From: Aquimarina sp. RZ0
Lineage (GTDB): Bacteria; Bacteroidota; Bacteroidia; Flavobacteriales; Flavobacteriaceae
Length of the DNA: 64,000 bases
Direction of reading: 5' to 3'
NCBI RefSeq assembly: GCF_008370685.1
Contig: NZ_VTZU01000019.1
Coordinates: 30,823 to 94,822, forward strand
In this document: positions 54,616-63,879 of the stretch, piece by piece
Position numbering within the stretch: position 1 is the first letter of the stretch
Layout of the letters: every line of letters starts with the position of its first letter
The notes under the pieces: model-generated
The model's input: the letters and a program-made list of their open reading frames with translations, nothing else
Databases searched by the model: none
What the model was told of the DNA's origin: nothing
Position numbers and translations under genes: made by a program

Positions 54616-56424
54616 CTAGTATTTCATTGTTTTATCTTCCAAGGTTTTCATAAATGCGATTATATTTTCAATTTCTTGTTCAGAAAGTTGAAGAGAGACC
54701 GGAGGTAATGTTTGATACTGTTGATGAATACCAATTCCCGCACCTCCACCTCGATTATAAAAATCCATCACTTCTTCTAAGGTATTGTATACGCCATTAT
54801 GCATATATGGAGCTGTTTTACTAACATTTCTTACTGTAGATGTTTTAAAAAAGTGCTTTCTTTCTGGAGTTTTATAGATATAAAACCTGCCTAAATCATC
54901 ACTGATGGTTGCATTTACTGTATCCTTGTACTTTGGGACACCGATAAGCTCCATTTCGGATTCTTTATAATCCGGTGGAACTGTTCCATTAAATAGGGGA
55001 GCAAAGTGACAGGTAGCACATTTTGCCTTACCATTGAATAAATTAAAACCATCAATTTCATTCCTGGTTAATGTGCTTTCTGTACCATTAATATTGTTAT
55101 CAAATTTAGAATCAAAAGGAAGTAAACTTCTGATATAACTAGCAATTGCGTTTCTGATATCGTTATTGTTAATTTTTCTATTCGGATATGCTTTTGAGAA
55201 TTTTTTGGTGTATGTACTATCGCTTACAACCGTCTTTTCTAACGTTTCCAAATCTGTATGGAATTCATTTTTATTTTCTACCACATTTATAATTTGTCCT
55301 TCTAGTCCTCCTGCTCTTTTATCATAAAAAAAATCTTGTTGTAAAGCTGCATATAGTAATGTTGGGCTGTTACGGCTAACTCCTTTGGATATTTTTAGCC
55401 CATCCGTAAAAGCTTTTTCTGGTTGATGACAAGTTGCACAACTCATTTGTTTGTTATTCGATAGATTGGTATCATAGAAAAGTTTTTTACCAAGTGCAAT
55501 CTTTTCTGGGGTAGTTGTACTAGAATTTTGATCTGCAAAATAGTTTATATTGAAAGTATCTGTAGAAAAAAGAGAAATAGCATTATTTTTTATAGCCAAT
55601 TCAAAAGGAAATTTTACATTCCAGTCAGTTACTGTCTGATTCCAAAGATCCAATTGCTTGTGAGTATGATTTTTGATAAAATGATACCGATCAAAACTAT
55701 TAAAATCGCCTTGTAAATCGGTAAGTGTAGCATTAATTTCTGTATTCCAGGAGTTAAGCAAGTTCGAGTTGTTAAATTCATCTTCTAACATGGGTAAATA
55801 TGTTTGTAGACTTTTGTAAATCACCTTAGAATCTTCTAACGAATTTTCTAACACGGGGGAATCAAAACCTGTAATTCCGGTAAGTGCAATTCTAATGATC
55901 GCTTTTCTGAATAACCAAAGGAAATGATATGTTTTTAGATGTTTGAAGCTTATGTTTTCCTGAACTAAATTTAATCGATTGGATATTAGTTCTGTTTGTT
56001 TTATGACTTCATCTACATTAAGAGAATCCGCATACATCTCTTCTTCTAATACCTGATATCCTCCAGGAGATTTAATTTTGATATCCGTATAATCTTCTTC
56101 TTCAACCTTTAGGATATTAGGTTGATTGAGAAATCCATAATTTTCTACATCCAGAAAAGATAGGAGAGGCTCTGCTTTTTTAAAATAAATTCGTGAATTA
56201 ATAAAATTACTTTTTATAGATGGGTCTTGTTTAATACTATCAAGATATACCCTGGCAATAGCGATATCCTTTTTAAACTGCAATTGCATTAATGTATTAA
56301 AAGGGATTTTTTCGACTTTTACATCCTGATGACAAGAGGATGAAATAAGTAATAATAAGAGGCTTATCATACGATAAGCCTCTTTTCGAATTCTATGGTT
56401 TAACAACAATTCTGGTATTTTCAT
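54616..56424 (-). CDS. MauG-like di-heme cytochrome c peroxidase family lipoprotein
   Basis: 602 residues if begun at 56424. Two c-type heme sites: CATCHQPEKAFTDG near residue 330 and CATCHFAPLFNG near 470, both CxxCH. A MauG/CCP catalytic domain covers the C-terminal half; the ~270-residue N-terminal part is helical. The signal is lipoprotein-like (MISLLLLLISSSC). Start is unsettled: 56424 (MKIPELLLNHRIRK...) gives a basic n-region, but ATG at 56370, in a hairpin loop, is possible. It lies 18 bases after the DUF839-like gene. Likely a periplasmic electron-transfer or peroxide enzyme. Confidence 0.85.
   Translation of the reverse strand: MKIPELLLNHRIRKEAYRMISLLLLLISSSCHQDVKVEKIPFNTLMQLQFKKDIAIARVYLDSIKQDPSIKSNFINSRIYFKKAEPLLSFLDVENYGFLNQPNILKVEEEDYTDIKIKSPGGYQVLEEEMYADSLNVDEVIKQTELISNRLNLVQENISFKHLKTYHFLWLFRKAIIRIALTGITGFDSPVLENSLEDSKVIYKSLQTYLPMLEDEFNNSNLLNSWNTEINATLTDLQGDFNSFDRYHFIKNHTHKQLDLWNQTVTDWNVKFPFELAIKNNAISLFSTDTFNINYFADQNSSTTTPEKIALGKKLFYDTNLSNNKQMSCATCHQPEKAFTDGLKISKGVSRNSPTLLYAALQQDFFYDKRAGGLEGQIINVVENKNEFHTDLETLEKTVVSDSTYTKKFSKAYPNRKINNNDIRNAIASYIRSLLPFDSKFDNNINGTESTLTRNEIDGFNLFNGKAKCATCHFAPLFNGTVPPDYKESEMELIGVPKYKDTVNATISDDLGRFYIYKTPERKHFFKTSTVRNVSKTAPYMHNGVYNTLEEVMDFYNRGGGAGIGIHQQYQTLPPVSLQLSEQEIENIIAFMKTLEDKTMKY
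56357..56384. promoter_or_regulatory. 12-bp hairpin at the start of the MauG-like gene
   Basis: Stem AAGAGGCTTATC (56357-56368) / GATAAGCCTCTT (56373-56384) with a 4-base loop. On the minus strand the loop contains an ATG, and TTATTATTACTT follows, which resembles a weak terminator or attenuator. Confidence 0.55.
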
Positions 56425-56442
56425 ATAATGTATCAAACAGTA

Positions 56443-57903
56443 TTATCTATCTAATCCTTTGATGATGTACAACATGCTTCCTTCTTTTCTACTGTCTGCA
56501 AGATTAGGATTTGCGGTTGGATCAGTAAAAGGAGTACCATCTGATTTTTCCCATCCGTGATTCTGAGTGATTAGGGCAAAAGTTTTATCAACTCCGATCA
56601 CATCAGAAATATCAATCATTCCCGTGATTTCCCAGTTTTTATCAATGGTACCATACCCTTGAGCAGTTGCAGCTACCTGATCGCATTCTAAAACTACTTT
56701 TAATGCACCAGAATTAAGATTATACTGGTATAATCTTGCAAAGTGATCTGCAGCAGGTTTGAAATCTTGAATTCCATTAGGATCTTCCTGAATGTAAACG
56801 TAGTTTTCTGTTACTACAATATTGTCAGGACTATGAAATGCTTCTGCTTTTCCGTTTTCTTTATCTCCATCCAGTAAACAGGTGATTTTTCCTGCTCCAG
56901 TTGGATCATTTTCGTTTAATGTTACTTTATAGATTCTTCCTGATCGAGTTCCTTTACCAATTAAATCAGGTTTATCTCTCCCCGTAACAGCAAAGTATAC
57001 TTCTCTATTATTTGCAGCAGATCCTCTTCTCCAGTCAACATCTTCCAGTCTGGAAAATCCCATAACACCTTTTTGTTTTGCCTCAGCATCTAATAGGTCA
57101 ATCTCTTTTTCTTCTAATTCTACAAACTCCATATCATATGCAACACCTTCTTCCATATCCATTTCATATGTAACATCTGGGGCAGTAACTTTAAGTCCAT
57201 AAAGTTTTCCTCCAGTAAGATCTCCTCTATCACCTACATACATACCTAATTGCCCAGAAGGGATTTCATTATTACTGTTATCATCTCCAATAAAAACAAC
57301 TGTTTTATCCGCATAAGCGTCTTTACCAATGGCAACTGTATTCTCTGTTGACCATTGTCCCATCGTAGTTAACATTCTTGGAGTAGAAGCGACGGATGTA
57401 TCTCTATACGGGTCCGTAGCAAAAACACCTTTGGAATTACCTCCCCATTCTCCACCAGATAAGTACATTGGGCCAAAACCATGCTCATCTGGTGTAATCA
57501 TAGAACCAGAACATTGAGCTGTTTCTGCAGTAGCTGTGGCATTCAATATATGTTCTCCTTTTATTGGTTTAAAAGTTTCATCTAATGTAATTCTAGCGAT
57601 AGAATAATCTGCTTCTATATTATTGATAAGCGTATAGGTTCCATCAGTATTTTTTAACAATCCAGCACCATCTGCCATAGATCCATAAGTAAAACCAGGA
57701 ATATAAGTGTCTTCTGATGAAAGTAAATTGTAAATTTCTATATCAGTAAAACCAGACATTTTCTTTAATAAAACAGGAGATGTAGAATGATTTTTTAATT
57801 CAATAAGACTTCCGGAAGGTGGGGTTGTGGTATCGTCGTCGTCGTTACATGCAATTAATAAAAAGCTAAAAAGTATAGCCATAAGATAAAAGTAATTTTT
57901 CAT
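56443..57903 (-). CDS. DUF839/PhoX-like secreted lipoprotein
   Basis: 486 residues from the start at 57903, chosen because it opens a lipoprotein signal (YLMAILFSFLLIAC, Cys near 19) with an Asp/Thr spacer. The beta-propeller-like body has GARIYKV-type strands and the pattern EDVDWRRGSAANNREVYFAV, GTRSGRIYKVTLNENDPTG, AEAFHSPDNIVVTENYVYIQ, resembling DUF839/PhoX alkaline phosphatases by pattern only. It may bind calcium. Co-directional with the MauG-like gene. Enzymatic activity is not demonstrated by the sequence. Confidence 0.7.
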   Translation of the reverse strand: MKNYFYLMAILFSFLLIACNDDDDTTTPPSGSLIELKNHSTSPVLLKKMSGFTDIEIYNLLSSEDTYIPGFTYGSMADGAGLLKNTDGTYTLINNIEADYSIARITLDETFKPIKGEHILNATATAETAQCSGSMITPDEHGFGPMYLSGGEWGGNSKGVFATDPYRDTSVASTPRMLTTMGQWSTENTVAIGKDAYADKTVVFIGDDNSNNEIPSGQLGMYVGDRGDLTGGKLYGLKVTAPDVTYEMDMEEGVAYDMEFVELEEKEIDLLDAEAKQKGVMGFSRLEDVDWRRGSAANNREVYFAVTGRDKPDLIGKGTRSGRIYKVTLNENDPTGAGKITCLLDGDKENGKAEAFHSPDNIVVTENYVYIQEDPNGIQDFKPAADHFARLYQYNLNSGALKVVLECDQVAATAQGYGTIDKNWEITGMIDISDVIGVDKTFALITQNHGWEKSDGTPFTDPTANPNLADSRKEGSMLYIIKGLDR

Positions 57904-58270
57904 GATCGTGTGGAATTTTTTATTTTTCACAAAAGTAGATCACGACTCATTATTTAGGTTTTAAGAAGATGTTTTATGTTTATTAATATATTATTATGCT
58001 ATAGTGTGTAATGTAAAATTATTGTTACTACATATATTTGTTGTGGTAAAAAGACCTATGTGTATTTTTATAAAATACTGTTGATTACTTAACTTTACGT
58101 TTTTTAGATAACATTTATATGTTTTTGTTATTGAGATAGATAGCAATACATAAACAATATTTATTTTACGGATCATTGTTTTATCAAAGAGAATATTAGC
58201 AGATATTTATACTCAAAATGATAAAAATCCTTTAGGGAAGTATTAAAATTGTTTCATTAAAAATTATTCT

Positions 58271-58435
58271 TAGAATTCATTTAGAGTACTGCTTTGATCT
58301 ACAAAATTTACATTTTGCATGCTAATTTTGTTGGTTTTTTCAACCGTAGCTATGGATATGTTGAAAAAAAAATACTTTATTATTGTACAAAAGCCAAACT
58401 TTTCGGTCGAAAACCACTACTCAAGATAAGTTCTT
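58271..58435. repeat. Family C short inverted-repeat element, reversed
   Basis: Reverse orientation relative to 19167: contains GATCTACAAAATTTACATTT, the core AACCGTAGCTATGG, TACAAAAGCCAAACTTTTCG and ends CTACTCAAGATAAGTTCTTA. The left end is diverged. Confidence 0.75.
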
Positions 58436-58456
58436 AATCATACACAAAAATAAATG

Positions 58457-58523
58457 CTGATTTATGTCAGAATGAGAAGTACTATAAAAAAATACTTTCT
58501 TAGGTCATTCTGATATAAATCAG
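58457..58523. repeat. Long hairpin 3' of the trypsin-like gene
   Basis: Arms CTGATTTATGTCAGAATGA (58457-58475) and TCATTCTGATATAAATCAG (58505-58523) match at 18 of 19 positions, with a further AGAAGTA/TACTTTCT inner stem. It is likely a terminator or a short repeat element. Confidence 0.6.
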
Positions 58524-58553
58524 TATCTAAATTAAAAAAAAAATTAAAAAAAA

Positions 58554-59568
58554 TTATCTTTTAATAGCAAAAAGACTACTATCCAAACTTTCTGCATCTT
58601 GTAATAAATACATTCCTGTGGGAAGTGACGTTATTGCGATACTGGAAGTCTGATTCGATTGTAATACTTTTTTGCCTGATAGATTGTATATTTTAATCTC
58701 TTTTATGGCTCTTTTTGAAGAGACATTAATTACATCCCGGGCAGGAACTGGCCAGATATTAACTGTTTTTTCACTTGCCAAATCGGCAATTCCCAGAGTA
58801 ATATCTTCTTTGTATGGCTCGATACCAGTTTGTTCTTGTATCCAGATTGCTGCATTAGCAACATTGCCCCAAAAACCATAATCGGTACAGGGAGTTCCTT
58901 CTCCACCGCTAACAGCTCCTACCAGTATTCTTTCTGATTTGTCTTTGTTAAAAACCACTAATGGTCCACCGCTATCTCCTCTGCAAACCATTCTTCCTTC
59001 GGTTTCTTCAACTCCGATAAGTTCATCAGATAATTGCACCTCTCCAAATTTTAATAAAGCACCTTGCAAATGGTCTGGAAGTCCTCCATTAGGACCAAGT
59101 TGTCCCCAACCGGTAGCATAACATTCCATATCTTTTTGTACATACCCTTCTGTAAAAACGTCTGCGGATGCATACTTAATTGCTTTGGCATATTCACCAG
59201 ATAAATCTAATGGTGTTTCTAATTCTAAAAGACTTAAATCACATTCATCACAAGGAAAACTAATGGCTCGCTTTACCACAGATGTTTGACCCAGTAGATT
59301 TATCACTTTTTTTGGTATAGCCAACTCCTATGGTTCTACCAACAATACCACCGATACAGTGTTCTGCTGTTACAATCCAGGTAGGCCCAATAATAGCACC
59401 TCCACATCCACCTAAATCTGCCTGATACGGATGATTTTCAATTAGTACATCTTCTCCATTTTTAATTTTTGTTACATCACCTGTAGATTCAATCTTTGTT
59501 TGAGCCGTTACCTGATAAGTGAATAAGCAACAAGCTAGGCTCAAAACGCACACATAAATTTTTTTCAT
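58554..59568 (-). pseudogene. Trypsin-like serine protease with T9SS sorting domain, frameshifted
   Basis: Two overlapping frames together make one S1 protease. Frame 1 (59568-59260) has the signal peptide (ending VTAQ) and the His of TAEHC. Frame 2 (59324-58554) has Asp in CDLSLLEL, the nucleophile in CRGDSGGPL and a C-terminal type-A T9SS domain (NIWPVPARDVINV, YNLSGKKVL, LPTGMYLL). A one-base shift at a run of seven T (59307-59313) separates them; six T would restore TKKVIN. So it may be broken, phase-variable, or a sequencing error in the homopolymer. If intact, a secreted surface protease. Confidence 0.85.
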
Positions 59569-59915
59569 AATCTTGAAATTTAAATTGGTTCGATTACTTT
59601 AAAAACTGTAAATTTTTCAAAATATTACTTTGATCTCAGGTTGGTTTGTATCTAAAATGTAAGATTTTAATTGCCTAATATAGAAAGAGCTTAAAATTAT
59701 GATAGATGCCTGTTTTATATGTGTTTATGTATAAATTTTAGAGATAAAATATTGCTGAAAAAAAACAGATTCTTTTTTAAAAAACAGATTTCTATTTTTA
59801 GATTCAACCTTATTTGTAAGAAAAAACTTTATTGAAGCTGAAAGGTTTTGATGTCTTCTGGCAGCGTGCCATTTCTCCATGCAGAGTAATTAAAGCATGC
59901 GATAATTATTAAAAA
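59569..59915. other. Intergenic region
   Basis: No stand-alone gene. The minus strand continues in frame past the stop at 59916 for 28 codons (to 59829) with coding-like content, see findings. Confidence 0.45.
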
Positions 59916-60680
59916 TCAAAATTTTTCAAAAACCCCAAGACCAAATAACGCATAGTCATATTTTACCGGATCTGTAGGATCAAATGATCGTAGTACACGA
60001 TCTAATTCTTGTACAGCTTTACCATCATTTTGTTTTCGTTTTAATATCCCGAGTTTACGAGCGATTGTCCCTGAATGTACATCGAGCGGACAAGATAATT
60101 GTGCGGGCGATAATTTTTTCCAAATGCCCAAATCCACACCAGCTTCTGGGTTTCGAACCATCCATCTAAAAAACATATTGATACGTTTTGCTGCAGAGTT
60201 TTTATGAGGGTCACTAATATGTTTTTCGGTTCTGCCAGGGTGGGGCAGACTAAAAAACTCTTTTTTAAAATAATGGATAGCATTTTGAAGATCATTATCA
60301 CCGGCATACAATCTGAAAAAACCTTCCATATCCCGATACTTATTATACAGGTGCTGTAAACTTTTAATAAAATAAGAAAGATCTGTGCTGTTGAAAGTTC
60401 TGTGTACAAAACCCTTTAAGTCTTCGAGATCCGCAGGGGTATGGTTCATAATATAGTCATAAGGTGAATCGCCCATAAAATGAACTAATTTATGCGCATT
60501 GGTAAGAATGCTTTTGCGATTTCCCCAGGATATGGTCGCTGTTAAGAATCCTGAAATCTCGATGTCTTCTTTTTTTGTGAATAGGTGTGGGATCTGTACC
60601 GGATCTGTTTCTATAAACTTTGGATGTTCATAAAAAGCCGCTTTTTCGTCTAAAAACTCTTTAATCTCAGCTTTGGTCAT
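59916..60680 (-). CDS. TIGR02757 family protein (DUF2400)
   Basis: 254 residues, in the length range of the family. Recognised by LKGFVHRTFNSTDLSYFIKS and the central FFRWMVRNPEAGVDLGIWKK, then CPLDVHSGTIARKLGI and KYDYALFGLGVF. It is widespread in Bacteroidota; function is unknown. It is next to the ABC ATPase gene on the same strand (about 80 bases). Ends FEKF. Confidence 0.88.
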   Translation of the reverse strand: MTKAEIKEFLDEKAAFYEHPKFIETDPVQIPHLFTKKEDIEISGFLTATISWGNRKSILTNAHKLVHFMGDSPYDYIMNHTPADLEDLKGFVHRTFNSTDLSYFIKSLQHLYNKYRDMEGFFRLYAGDNDLQNAIHYFKKEFFSLPHPGRTEKHISDPHKNSAAKRINMFFRWMVRNPEAGVDLGIWKKLSPAQLSCPLDVHSGTIARKLGILKRKQNDGKAVQELDRVLRSFDPTDPVKYDYALFGLGVFEKF

Positions 60681-60759
60681 TTTTTTGGAAAATCTTTTCA
60701 GGATTGTGGTCTTACCCTATAAAGTTGTTTAAGTTAGATGTATTAGAGAAATAGTCTGG

Positions 60760-61428
60760 TTAAGTCTTATCCACTATCTTGCCATCTACCATTACTAATT
60801 TTCTGTCAGCCATATTAGCAAGTTCTCTATTGTGAGTAACAATCACAAAGGTTTGCCCAAACTCATCTCTAAGCTTAAAAAACAATTTATGAAGATTCTC
60901 AGCAGCTTCACTATCCAGATTACCCGAAGGCTCATCCGCAAATATTACTTTAGGATTGTTAACCAAAGCTCTTGCAACTGCCACACGTTGTTGTTCTCCC
61001 CCAGAAAGCTCACCGGGTTTATGGCTGTATCGATGACCCAAACCTAAAAAAGTGAGTAGTTCTTTTGCTCTTCTTTCTGCGTTGGCTTTTGGTGTCTTTT
61101 TTATAAAAGCAGGAATACATACATTTTCCAGAGCAGTAAATTCTGGTAATAATTGATGAAACTGAAAAATAAACCCTAGTTTTTCATTTCTGAATTTTGA
61201 TAATTGTTTTTGTGATAAGAAATTAATTTTACTTCCGTCAATAAACAAATCACTATTTCTTTTTTCGTTTGCTTTATCCAATGTGCCAAGAATTTGTAAT
61301 AGTGTTGTCTTTCCAGCGCCAGAAGACCCTACAATGGATACAATTTCACCTTTTTTAATATGTAGGTCTACACCTTTTAGTACATGTAGGTCTCCATAAT
61401 TTTTATGAATCTTATTAGCTCTGATCAT
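60760..61428 (-). CDS. ABC transporter ATP-binding protein, LolD/MacB type
   Basis: 222 residues from ATG at 61428, preferred to the upstream ATG at 61479 because [20 protein letters not shown] is the standard beginning. Walker [15 protein letters not shown] near residue 36, signature [15 protein letters not shown] near 137, Walker [15 protein letters not shown] near 157, H-loop VTHNREL. LolD-type ATPases drive lipoprotein release or MacB-like export. No permease gene is adjacent. Confidence 0.9.
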   Translation of the reverse strand: MIRANKIHKNYGDLHVLKGVDLHIKKGEIVSIVGSSGAGKTTLLQILGTLDKANEKRNSDLFIDGSKINFLSQKQLSKFRNEKLGFIFQFHQLLPEFTALENVCIPAFIKKTPKANAERRAKELLTFLGLGHRYSHKPGELSGGEQQRVAVARALVNNPKVIFADEPSGNLDSEAAENLHKLFFKLRDEFGQTFVIVTHNRELANMADRKLVMVDGKIVDKT

Positions 61429-61535
61429 CTGTATATTTATTAAAGCAGTGAAAGTAACTAATATCCTAAAAATCGACAAAATTATCTATTTAAAAGAAAT
61501 TTAAATCTGAAGAAATAGTTCGATTAAAGTAATTG

Positions 61536-61697
61536 ATACGATTTATAACTAAAAATTTCGCATATTCATCGTTTCTTTTTCCTTTCTACTTCGTTTAAAA
61601 AATAAACCGTAGCTATAGCTATGCTTGATTTTTTTGCCTTGCATAAAGAAAAAATAATTCAATGAATTTATACGAATTTTTTAATCACAAATCGTAT
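61536..61697. repeat. Family B short inverted-repeat element, reversed
   Basis: 162 bases, almost exactly the reverse complement of 9348-9509: starts ATACGATTTATAACTAAAAA, ends TTTTTAATCACAAATCGTAT. Same length and no internal gene. Confidence 0.88.
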
Positions 61698-61730
61698 GAA
61701 TCAGGATTTACACTCTTTTATTTTTTTAAA

Positions 61731-61891
61731 TGAACTTATCTTGACTTTTTGTTTTTAACCGAAAATGAATTGAAATTTGACCAGATGAGGCACTTTTTGT
61801 ACTCTATAGTAGCATTAAAGATGAAAGAGTAAAGAAATGTGGACGAATTTCAGCGATTTTTTAGGGAATAGAAAAAGTTGAGATGAGTTCA
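61731..61891. repeat. Family C-related element (diverged)
   Basis: Begins TGAACTTATCTTGACTTTTT and ends GAGATGAGTTCA. The interior CCGAAAATGAATTGAAATTT links it to the short element at 49900 rather than to the main family C copies. Confidence 0.65.
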
Positions 61892-61916
61892 TTATACATA
61901 GATTATAGTTAGAACA

Positions 61917-61980
61917 TGTTTAAAAACAATGCAAACTGATTGTCAAAGTAATGACCAGCAGGCAGAAGGGTTTTTAAACA
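61917..61980. repeat. Short inverted repeat
   Basis: TGTTTAAAAAC (61917-61927) and GTTTTTAAACA (61970-61980) are perfect inverse copies 42 bases apart. Could be remnant ends of a small element. Confidence 0.5.
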
Positions 61981-62200
61981 TACTCTTAAAGATTTACCTG
62001 AAGAACCAAAAAACATACTAAGCTTGTATCTAATGGTAACTTATTTAGTTTTGTGGTTAGATAATAAACATAAGTCCGAAAGTCGTAATATAAAATGTAA
62101 AAAAAGCTTTACTTTTCCGACCTATCTGCAAAATGAATAAGAACAAGAAGATACGATACTAATGAAAAGTTAAAAAAAATAATTTTGTTTAATATACCTG

Positions 62201-62208
62201 TATATTTG
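62201..62208 (+). promoter_or_regulatory. Promoter -7 box of the msrA operon
   Basis: TATATTTG, exact match, with TTTTG (62183-62187) upstream. It lies after the ATG at 62185 and just before 62218, so the start at 62239 is favoured. Confidence 0.6.
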
Positions 62209-62238
62209 TTAAACAAAATGATTTTTTCTAAAGATACT

Positions 62239-62796
62239 ATGAAAAAAAATAACATACAGATCGCTGTTTTTGCAGGGGGATGTTTTTGGTGTACTGAAGC
62301 TGTTTTTCAACGTTTAGCTGGCGTACATCGGATAATATCAGGTTATACTGGTGGTACAATCAAAAATCCAGCCTATAGAGAAATCACTACAGGAAGAACG
62401 GGTCATGCAGAAGCTATAAAAATAGAATATGATGCAGAAATAATTAAATTTACTGAGTTACTAGAGGTTTTTTTTGTTACTCATAATCCTACTACACTAA
62501 ATAAGCAAGGAGCTGATCAAGGGACACAATATAGAAGTGCTATTTTTTATGTTGATGAAAATCAAAGACAGATAGCAGTTACTATGATCAAAAAACTTTC
62601 TGAGGAGGCTGTGTTTGATAATCCGATAGTTACAGAAGTTACAGAATTGGGACCTTTCTATAATGCAGAAGATTATCATCAGAATTATTACAATCAAAAT
62701 AGTAATCAAGGTTATTGCCAATTCGTAATTAATCCTAAACTGGATAAATTACAGACTACATTTAAGAATAAATTAAAGAAACAAATCCAGGATTAA
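62239..62796 (+). CDS. msrA: Peptide-methionine (S)-S-oxide reductase
   Basis: 185 residues from ATG at 62239; the longer open frame from 62185 is excluded by the promoter box at 62201. The family signature [20 protein letters not shown] is near residue 8, with the catalytic Cys in [24 protein letters not shown] and YHQNYYNQN follow; a resolving Cys is likely in GYCQFVINP near residue 165. It repairs methionine sulfoxide in proteins; cytosolic form, no signal peptide. It is 10 bases before folE. Confidence 0.92.
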   Translation: MKKNNIQIAVFAGGCFWCTEAVFQRLAGVHRIISGYTGGTIKNPAYREITTGRTGHAEAIKIEYDAEIIKFTELLEVFFVTHNPTTLNKQGADQGTQYRSAIFYVDENQRQIAVTMIKKLSEEAVFDNPIVTEVTELGPFYNAEDYHQNYYNQNSNQGYCQFVINPKLDKLQTTFKNKLKKQIQD

Positions 62797-62806
62797 TTAT
62801 ATAACA

Positions 62807-63403
62807 ATGCCATATAGAAAATTTGAAGAGTACAATATAGAGGTTACAGAAGAGGTAAAAGATAATTTTTCATCCATTATAACAAACTTAGGAGAAGATA
62901 TAAAAAGAGAAGGCATTGTTAAAACTCCTGAGCGTGCGGCAAAGGCAATGCAATTCCTTACTCAGGGATATCACCAGAACCCGGAAGAGATTTTAAGGGG
63001 AGCTATGTTTAAAGAAGATTATGATGATATGGTTATCGTTAAAGATATTGAACTGTATTCACTATGTGAGCATCATATGTTACCTTTTTTTGGAAAGGCT
63101 CATATAGCATATATTCCTAATGGACACATTGTAGGGTTGAGTAAATTACCTCGTATTGTAGATGTCTTTGCCAGAAGATTACAGGTACAGGAAAGATTAA
63201 CGCATGACATTCTGGAGTGTATCAATGATACGATAAAACCAAAAGGAGTCGCTGTCGTTATAGAAGCTTCTCATATGTGTATGATGATGAGAGGCGTACA
63301 AAAGCAGAACTCTGTGACAACTACTTCAGGGTTTAGAGGGCAGTTCGAAAAAATGGAGACCCGTACAGAATTTCTAAGATTAATTACTGCAGATCTGACA
63401 TGA
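62807..63403 (+). CDS. folE: GTP cyclohydrolase I
   Basis: 198 residues. Converts GTP to 7,8-dihydroneopterin triphosphate, the first step of folate synthesis. Zinc ligands: Cys and His in [20 protein letters not shown] near residue 85, and Cys in [11 protein letters not shown] near 158. Substrate-binding [20 protein letters not shown] near 108 and the closing [10 protein letters not shown] complete the family. It follows msrA by 10 bases, so they are probably co-transcribed. Confidence 0.95.
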   Translation: MPYRKFEEYNIEVTEEVKDNFSSIITNLGEDIKREGIVKTPERAAKAMQFLTQGYHQNPEEILRGAMFKEDYDDMVIVKDIELYSLCEHHMLPFFGKAHIAYIPNGHIVGLSKLPRIVDVFARRLQVQERLTHDILECINDTIKPKGVAVVIEASHMCMMMRGVQKQNSVTTTSGFRGQFEKMETRTEFLRLITADLT

Positions 63404-63464
63404 TTTTTTTTTGGAATACTCTTTGCTTTATATTTTGTAAATTACTTATTATTAATATTCAAAT

Positions 63465-63761
63465 ATGGCAAATGGGAAATATAAAACATTAGGAGTGAGT
63501 ATCCTCTTTGATATTGTAGGAATTGTAACTTCTTCGTATGTTATTCCTATTATTGGAGATTTAGGAGATGTTGTCTGGGCTCCTTTAGCGGGATGGTTAA
63601 TGACTAGAATGTACAAAGGAAATGTGGGTAAAGCTGCAGGAATTATTACGTTTATTGAGGAGGCAATTCCAGGATTGGATTTTATTCCTACATTTACTAT
63701 TATGTGGATATATACCCATGTATTTAAAAAAAAATCTGCAAAAGATGTTATCGAAATCTGA
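63465..63761 (+). CDS. Small membrane protein of unknown function
   Basis: 98 residues with two to three hydrophobic segments (about 12-30, 38-48, 56-84) and a KKKSAKDVIEI basic tail. Contains the Asp-rich turn PIIGDLGDVVWAPLAGWLMT. Family not recognised. It lies 61 bases after folE, same direction. Confidence 0.65.
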   Translation: MANGKYKTLGVSILFDIVGIVTSSYVIPIIGDLGDVVWAPLAGWLMTRMYKGNVGKAAGIITFIEEAIPGLDFIPTFTIMWIYTHVFKKKSAKDVIEI

Positions 63762-63879
63762 TATTATAATACTATCCTCAAATGAAATTACCTGTTAAAA
63801 TCATTTCTTTTTGTTTCGCAGCCCGAAATAAACAATAATTAGATTCAGTTTCCGATAATTTTATATAAGAACAGGTGTA

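Larger units (their letters stand above)
57904..58553. other. Intergenic region with a family C element and a long hairpin
   Basis: No gene seen. Content: the promoter side of the PhoX-like gene, the family C element (58271-58435) in reverse orientation, and the long hairpin at 58457-58523. Confidence 0.5.
61429..62184. other. Long intergenic region of stacked repeats and a possible gene remnant
   Basis: About 760 bases with a complete family B element, a diverged family C element immediately after it, an 11-bp inverted repeat (61917-61980), and about 50 open plus-strand codons around 61982-62139 with a coding-like look. No intact gene. Confidence 0.55.

Noticed and set aside
61429..61479. 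17-codon N-terminal extension of the LolD-type gene
   Set aside because: The standard start [12 protein letters not shown] is at 61428; the extension is not typical of the family.
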